DNA from: JAWOJF01 sp046481785
Lineage (GTDB): Bacteria; Bacteroidota; Ignavibacteria; Ignavibacteriales; Ignavibacteriaceae
Assembly: GCA_046481785.1 (NCBI GenBank)
Contig: JAWOJF010000064.1
Location: forward strand, 1-10,498
Length of the DNA: 10,498 bases
Direction of reading: 5' to 3'
The notes under the pieces are model-generated. The model searched no databases and had not been told where the DNA came from. It saw nothing but the letters and a program-made list of their open reading frames with translations. Positions within the stretch are counted from its first letter, which is position 1. Each line of letters starts with the position of its first letter. Below are positions 6,120 through 10,498 of this stretch, piece after piece. The position numbers and the translations under genes were made by a program.

Positions 6120-6151
6120 ATCATACAACCATACACTCATTCATTCATACT
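6120..6151 (-). repeat. right octamer array, inverted copy of 5611-5642
   Basis: Starting at the base after the stop codon of the four-helix-bundle gene are four 8-bp units. On the minus strand, from 6151 down, the cores read AGTATG, TGAATG, TGTATG, TGTATG with dinucleotides AA, AG, GT, AT. Compared with the left array, 24 of 32 bases agree: 23 of 24 core bases but only 1 of 8 spacer bases. Confidence 0.8.
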
Positions 6152-6154
6152 ATT

Positions 6155-6172
6155 AAAGGAATTGATAAATTG
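6155..6172 (+). promoter_or_regulatory. ribosome binding site fixing a TTG start for gmd
   Basis: AAAGGA at 6155-6160 lies 9 bases before TTG at 6170. The TTG is immediately followed by the first Rossmann strand (KKALITGITGQDGS), leaving no room for a downstream start, and no in-frame ATG or GTG lies nearby upstream. The site begins 3 bases after the right octamer array. Confidence 0.75.
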
Positions 6173-7294
6173 AAAAAGGCTTTAATAACCGGTATAACCG
6201 GGCAGGATGGCAGCTACTTAACTGAAATTCTTCTTAAAAAAGGATACGAGGTGCATGGTATAATACGGCGGAGCAGTTCTTTTAATACTGCCCGTATCGA
6301 ACACCTCTATGCAAATAAGGAAATACTTGATAAGAAGTTATTCCTCCATTATGGTGACCTTGTTGATATAAGTAACCTGAACCGTCTGCTGGAAAAAATA
6401 GAACCTGATGAGATATATAATCTTGCTGCGCAAAGTCATGTTAAAGTCTCTTTTGAAATACCTGATTATACAGGTCAGGTTGATGCACTTGGTACACTGA
6501 GATTCCTCGATGCAATACGCGAGGTTGGTTTAAAAAGAGTAAAATTTTACCAGGCATCTACAAGCGAGTTATATGGTAAGGTGCAGGAAGTACCGCAGAC
6601 TGAAAAAACCCCATTCTATCCCCGCTCCCCTTATGGTGTTGCCAAATTGTATGGCTACTGGATAATTGTAAATTACAGGGAAGCTTACAATATTTTTGCC
6701 AGTAACGGTATTCTTTTTAATCACGAATCACCGCGGAGAGGCGAAACATTTGTTACACGTAAAATAACCCGTGCCGCTGCAAGTATAGCGGCAGGCCTGC
6801 AGTCTGTACTTCTGCTTGGAAATCTTAATGCTAAAAGGGACTGGGGCTATGCACCCGAATATTGCGAAGGAATGTGGAGAATACTCCAGCATGATAAGGC
6901 AGATGATTTTGTCCTTGCCACCGGCGAAACCCACACTGTCCGTGAATTTGTTGAGTGTTCATTCAGGGAACTGGGAATTGAAATTGACTGGAGAGGAAAA
7001 AATGAAAAAGAGGTTGGTAAGGTAAGGAGCTTTAACAGGGATACTGCAATTTCACTGGTTGACTATAGAGTGTCTAAATTATACAGGTATAATTTTTCAG
7101 ATAACCTTAAAAAGGGGGACACAATTATTGCAGTTGATCCTAATTATTACAGGCCTACTGAGGTTGATTTATTAATTGGTAATCCGGCTAAAGCAAAAAA
7201 ACTGCTCGGATGGAAAGCAAAAACAAAATTTGAAGATCTGGTAAAGCTTATGATTAAATCTGATATGGATAAAGTATTGAGAAGAGGTTATTAG
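6170..7294 (+). CDS. gmd: GDP-mannose 4,6-dehydratase
   Basis: Gmd is a cytoplasmic NADP-dependent short-chain dehydrogenase. It converts GDP-D-mannose to GDP-4-keto-6-deoxy-D-mannose, the substrate of Fcl. The 374 residues match the family. The cofactor motif GITGQDGSYL is at 8-17, followed by IIRRSSSFNTARIEHLY (31-47) and YGDLVD (61-66). The catalytic residues are Thr131 and Glu133 in QASTSELYG, with Tyr155 and Lys159 in SPYGVAKLYGYW. Also present are LFNHESPRRGETFVTRKITRA, GNLNAKRDWGYAPEY, ATGETHTVREFVE, and the C-terminal RPTEVDLLIGNPAKAKKLLGWK. It starts at TTG with a good ribosome binding site. It is the last plus-strand gene in the window and converges on the TPR-CHAT gene with a 40-bp gap that shows no strong terminator. 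With fcl it provides a complete route from GDP-mannose to GDP-L-fucose. Confidence 0.97.
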   Translation: MKKALITGITGQDGSYLTEILLKKGYEVHGIIRRSSSFNTARIEHLYANKEILDKKLFLHYGDLVDISNLNRLLEKIEPDEIYNLAAQSHVKVSFEIPDYTGQVDALGTLRFLDAIREVGLKRVKFYQASTSELYGKVQEVPQTEKTPFYPRSPYGVAKLYGYWIIVNYREAYNIFASNGILFNHESPRRGETFVTRKITRAAASIAAGLQSVLLLGNLNAKRDWGYAPEYCEGMWRILQHDKADDFVLATGETHTVREFVECSFRELGIEIDWRGKNEKEVGKVRSFNRDTAISLVDYRVSKLYRYNFSDNLKKGDTIIAVDPNYYRPTEVDLLIGNPAKAKKLLGWKAKTKFEDLVKLMIKSDMDKVLRRGY

Positions 7295-7334
7295 TATAAA
7301 GGATGCGGGATTGAATTAAGTTTGATTATACTTG

Positions 7335-10300
7335 TTACTCACGATGATTTTTTCTCGATCTTAAATAAACCATTCCAAGAGCAATACATATTATAACTAT
7401 AAGTCCGGCTAAATAAGGCATAACTGATACGGATGATTTCATAGGAATATTTGAGATATTCCCTGACAAGACAAAGGCACCCCAATAATAAGGATTGGAT
7501 GAATATTGTTTAATAAAATCCAGCTTCGCCCTGCGTAATGCTTCAGACTTATCTAAACCTTTACTTAAATTACTATAAAAAAGTCCCATGAATTTTGCTG
7601 TATACCTATCATTAACTTCCCATAAAGAGACAACAATACTTTTAGCACCGGCTTCAAAAAAAGCCTTTGTCATTCCCAGGATACCTTCGGAATTATCAAG
7701 TGCACCTAATCCGGAATTGCATGAGCTTAAAACCACAAGATCACTGTTAAGCTGCATCTGAACTATTTCCCCTGCTTCAAGGAAGCCGTCATTCTCAGCA
7801 TCATATATATTAGAAAAGAAAATAACCGGCTGTTTATTATAGAGGAATGAATGAGTTGATAAATGAATAATTTTACTCAGCCCGGCATTTAATTTGAAAT
7901 TTGTTTCAGTTGCCCGCGAGCTTGTAAAAACCTTGTCCGCATTTGTTATATCTTCCACCTGGCTTACTTCATCACCGGAGTATTTTAAAGGCAGCAGGGC
8001 AATATTACGGGGTATGCCCGGACTTTCTTCCAGCAGGCTCCTTCGTTCAGCAAAACCTTTAAGTTCTGTATTAATTGCCGGATCTCCTATTATTACTATT
8101 TTATCCTCATTTACCAGTTTATTATTTCTCTGGTGCACATAAGCCGCAGCCGAAGGTGAGTAGGATATGCTGTAATGATTTATCAAAAAATCTTTATCAG
8201 AATATTTATACGGGCTATCGGTTTTATTATAATCCACAACTAGTAACTCAACGGGAAGAATTAGTAATTCAGAAGATGGTGCAATAATAATTTTTTCGTT
8301 TTTAGGAATAGTAAGAAACAAATCTTTAAATAGAGCTAGATACAGCTTGTTTGAGGCTTCAGAATTAAATGAAAATAAATCCTGGTTATAAAATGTATTG
8401 CCTATATCCTGGTTAATGGAATAGTATGGAGAAATATCAGAAATATACTCGCTGATTATTTTGCGCGAAATACTTAATTCAATAGGTGTAAAACTATTTT
8501 TAGTTATATGAAAAAGACAGGTACTTTCATCACCGGAGTATATTAGCACAAAATTTTCTTTTTGTTTTAATGATGCCCGGATCTCCTCAACAGTTAAAGT
8601 TTTTTTATAATTAAGGTATTGGGCTGCTTCCGGATGTGCACTTATTATATCATTTTTTAACAATGAAGACAGCCTCTTTACCGAATCTGTTTTAGCATCA
8701 TCATAAATACCGGAGTGTATTACCCACTCATATTCATAAAGTCTTGAGATTATCTTTTCATCTTTAATTATACTTTTAAGTTTCAGGTTGCTGATATTTT
8801 GAATTGTATTCCTTGAACGCGATTTATCAATAGTCTCAAATGCTTCTTTATAACGTTTATGTTTAATGTAAAAATCGGCCAGAGAAGAATAGATATCGCT
8901 TTTTCCTGAAAAATAGGAGATCTGCACATCCTGCTCGTTAAAAAGAGGGTGTGAAACATCTTCAACCAGCGCTATTGCCGAATTATAATATGATTCGGCA
9001 GCTTCCGGTAAGTTGTTTTCGTTAAATAATTCCCCAAGCTGGCGGTAAGCTTCGATCCTGGCATTAAATTCATTTACTTCCTCCGCCAGGTGTAACGCCC
9101 TTAAAAAGTTATCTCTTGCTCCCCTAAAACTATTAAGTTTCTTATTTATCTCTCCTTCTATTATACTGCATTCAGCCAACAGGTAAGTCAGTTCATTTTT
9201 TTCAGCAATTGCCTTTGCCTTTTTCAAAAAAGAAAGAGCGCCTGCATAGTCCTTTCTTTCTAATTCGAGTGATGCAAGATTTGCCAGGGTAAGTGCATTA
9301 GTATAATAATCACCTGATTGTGATGATAATTCCTCTGCACTTAACAGGTATTTCAGTGCGGCTTCAAGACTGTCCATCATTAAATATGTTAAGCCGGTTT
9401 TATAATTTATATCAGCAGTTGAATAGGTATCCCCGGAGCTTTTATTTATTTCAGCAGCCTTAGAGAAATATTGAAGGGAGCTATTATACCTGTTCAAATT
9501 GAAATTCAGCGAACCGAGTCCATTACTTATTTGTGAACTTAAAGAAAGTTCATTTATCCGGGATGATATTTCCTGCGCTTCCCTGTATAGCCTTATTGCT
9601 TTAGAATAATTAGATAAGTTGGAGTAAACATCAGCCATCCCCATAATATTTACTGCACGGGCGCGTTTATTTTCACCTGCATATTCAGCTCCCTGCTCAT
9701 AATATTTTATCGCTGATTCATAATCAAAAAGGTATGTATATATCTTCCCGATATTTTCGGATAATAAAGAAAGCCGCAGACGGTCATTTATTTCTTTATA
9801 TATCGAAAAACTTTTAAGATAGTTTTCTTTTGCAATTATTATATCGTTGGTAAATGTATATGAGACACCAAGCTCTGAGTAAGCAAACGCCTCCAGGTCA
9901 ATATCTTTTATCTTCTGTGCAAGATTTAAACCATCATTAAAATATTTTCTCGCTTTTTCAACATCCCCTTCAAGGTCATATAGAATACCAAGGTTAATAA
10001 CAGAAACTATTTCATTCTGCCTGTCATAAATTTTTCTGGAGGCAGCAATAGCTTTTTCATATAATTTTTCTGCGCGTAAATAATTACCTGATAAATAGTT
10101 TAATGAACCTTCAGCTATGGCCGCTTTTATTAAAAATCTCTCATCCCCCTTTGCCATCGATACAGCATCATTCAACTCATTTAAAGATTTCTCATAATCC
10201 CCGGTATTTCTGTACATGTAGGATAGTTGATACAAAATATTATAATCAGACTGATCCTTTTCCAAAGCTTTAAGATATTCATCTTTAGCTTTTTCATATT

Positions 10301-10498
10301 CACCTCTGGCAGCATTTATTAAACCGGATAACAAGGGGTTGGCTTCACTTTCCAGCAACGACAACCGTCCCGTTGCATTTGCTGCAAACACAAGATTTTC
10401 ATAAAAACTGAAATAACCGGGTTTTTTAGGCAGCAGCAAATAAAGAGAATCAAACATCTCCTTAAATCGTAATTCTTTCTTCAGTATTAATGCCTGCA
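7335..10498 (-). CDS. TPR-CHAT protein (caspase-like peptidase domain) with C-terminal membrane anchor, 5'-truncated
   Basis: CHAT domains are caspase-fold peptidase domains commonly fused to TPR arrays; the substrate here is unknown. The frame stays open to the window edge: codons before the ATG at 10457 read QALILKKELRFKE. The apparent AAGGAG there abuts the ATG with no spacing, so the true start lies outside. Numbered from that ATG, about 13 TPR units of 37-41 residues cover roughly 45-545, ending in the DKSRSRNT linker common in TPR-CHAT proteins. The CHAT domain spans about 620-1005, with IIIAPSSELLILPVELL, VIIGDP, IIHLSTHSF with catalytic His869, LVVLSSCNSGLG with catalytic Cys913, and GILGMTKAFFEAGAKSIVVSLWEV. 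Both dyad residues are intact. Residues about 1014-1032 form one hydrophobic helix followed by RSRKNHRE, a positive tail. That favours a cytoplasmic C-terminus with the TPR-CHAT part outside, if a signal peptide exists upstream. It converges on gmd and does not look like part of the sugar operon. Confidence 0.9.
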   Translation of the reverse strand, partial: QALILKKELRFKEMFDSLYLLLPKKPGYFSFYENLVFAANATGRLSLLESEANPLLSGLINAARGEYEKAKDEYLKALEKDQSDYNILYQLSYMYRNTGDYEKSLNELNDAVSMAKGDERFLIKAAIAEGSLNYLSGNYLRAEKLYEKAIAASRKIYDRQNEIVSVINLGILYDLEGDVEKARKYFNDGLNLAQKIKDIDLEAFAYSELGVSYTFTNDIIIAKENYLKSFSIYKEINDRLRLSLLSENIGKIYTYLFDYESAIKYYEQGAEYAGENKRARAVNIMGMADVYSNLSNYSKAIRLYREAQEISSRINELSLSSQISNGLGSLNFNLNRYNSSLQYFSKAAEINKSSGDTYSTADINYKTGLTYLMMDSLEAALKYLLSAEELSSQSGDYYTNALTLANLASLELERKDYAGALSFLKKAKAIAEKNELTYLLAECSIIEGEINKKLNSFRGARDNFLRALHLAEEVNEFNARIEAYRQLGELFNENNLPEAAESYYNSAIALVEDVSHPLFNEQDVQISYFSGKSDIYSSLADFYIKHKRYKEAFETIDKSRSRNTIQNISNLKLKSIIKDEKIISRLYEYEWVIHSGIYDDAKTDSVKRLSSLLKNDIISAHPEAAQYLNYKKTLTVEEIRASLKQKENFVLIYSGDESTCLFHITKNSFTPIELSISRKIISEYISDISPYYSINQDIGNTFYNQDLFSFNSEASNKLYLALFKDLFLTIPKNEKIIIAPSSELLILPVELLVVDYNKTDSPYKYSDKDFLINHYSISYSPSAAAYVHQRNNKLVNEDKIVIIGDPAINTELKGFAERRSLLEESPGIPRNIALLPLKYSGDEVSQVEDITNADKVFTSSRATETNFKLNAGLSKIIHLSTHSFLYNKQPVIFFSNIYDAENDGFLEAGEIVQMQLNSDLVVLSSCNSGLGALDNSEGILGMTKAFFEAGAKSIVVSLWEVNDRYTAKFMGLFYSNLSKGLDKSEALRRAKLDFIKQYSSNPYYWGAFVLSGNISNIPMKSSVSVMPYLAGLIVIICIALGMVYLRSRKNHRE

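Larger units (their letters stand above)
5611..6151 (+). mobile_element. putative S23/four-helix-bundle cassette with inverted ends (IVS-like)
   Basis: The unit consists of a left octamer array, a 21-bp gap, the four-helix-bundle ORF, and an inverted right array. It lies exactly between the stop codon of fcl and the ribosome binding site of gmd, two genes that are normally adjacent. S23-family ORFs were first described inside intervening sequences of 23S rRNA, whose complementary ends form a stem processed by RNase III. The same arrangement here suggests an inserted unit. No transposase and no target-site duplication are evident, so mobility is inference. Confidence 0.4.

Noticed and set aside
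7293..7332. Inverted repeat AGTATAA/TTATACT between the convergent gmd and CHAT genes as a bidirectional terminator
   Set aside because: The arms are only 7 bp, nearly all A-T, with a 26-bp loop and no U-tract.
7968..8541. A 16-bp direct repeat (TTCATCACCGGAGTAT) at 7968-7983 and 8526-8541 inside the CHAT gene
   Set aside because: Both copies are in frame and encode the same short peptide YSGDE with the preceding or following codon shared. This is a chance coincidence of codons in a long coding region, with no further similarity around it.
10440..10457. ATG at 10457 with AAGGAG directly upstream as the start of the CHAT gene
   Set aside because: The purine-rich stretch touches the ATG with no spacer, the frame is open to the window edge, and the protein would begin in the middle of the helical repeat region without a signal peptide. 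An upstream start is more likely.
7335..10498. A CRISPR-linked (type III-E) role for the TPR-CHAT protein
   Set aside because: There is no CRISPR array or cas gene in the window, and the C-terminal membrane anchor does not fit the soluble Csx29 effector.

Overview
The window is an AT-rich stretch of bacterial DNA carrying part of a surface-polysaccharide (nucleotide-sugar) locus, followed by a convergent gene for a large TPR-CHAT protein. The low G+C, a stand-alone S23-type four-helix-bundle gene, the polysaccharide gene mix and a membrane-anchored TPR-CHAT protein suggest a member of the Bacteroidota/Ignavibacteriota (FCB) group. This is inference from gene style; no rRNA or other marker gene is present.

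Layout. Positions 1-1122 hold the 3' part of a UDP-GlcNAc 6-dehydrogenase (WbpA type), followed by a hairpin. Positions 1273-2674 hold rfbA and rfbC, which overlap by 17 bp (dTDP-sugar branch). Positions 2693-3272 carry a hicA-hicB toxin-antitoxin pair on the opposite strand, with its own compact promoter/operator. Positions 3411-4583 encode a DegT/DnrJ/EryC1/StrS PLP-dependent sugar aminotransferase. fcl (GDP-L-fucose synthase, 4663-5610) and gmd (GDP-mannose 4,6-dehydratase, 6170-7294) make GDP-L-fucose. They are separated by an S23/four-helix-bundle gene (5664-6119) bracketed by inverted octamer arrays. Positions 7335-10498 (minus) encode a TPR-CHAT protein with a C-terminal membrane anchor; its 5' end lies outside the window.

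How the genes work together. The plus-strand genes supply activated sugars for capsule, O-antigen or exopolysaccharide: UDP-GlcNAcA-type, dTDP-6-deoxy-type, an amino sugar, and GDP-L-fucose. No glycosyltransferase, flippase or polymerase is seen here, and rfbB and rfbD are also absent, so the pathways must be completed elsewhere.

Most notable observation. The four-helix-bundle gene sits between two 32-bp arrays that are inverted copies of each other. Each array is four tandem octamers (6-bp core plus 2 variable bases). The arrays agree at 23 of 24 core positions but only 1 of 8 spacer positions, and each begins at the base right after a stop codon. An S23-family ORF between complementary ends recalls the intervening sequences of bacterial 23S rRNA, but here it lies in a protein-coding operon. 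A second notable point is that the hicAB promoter appears to give a leaderless transcript, with a perfect palindrome covering both the -10 box and the start codon.
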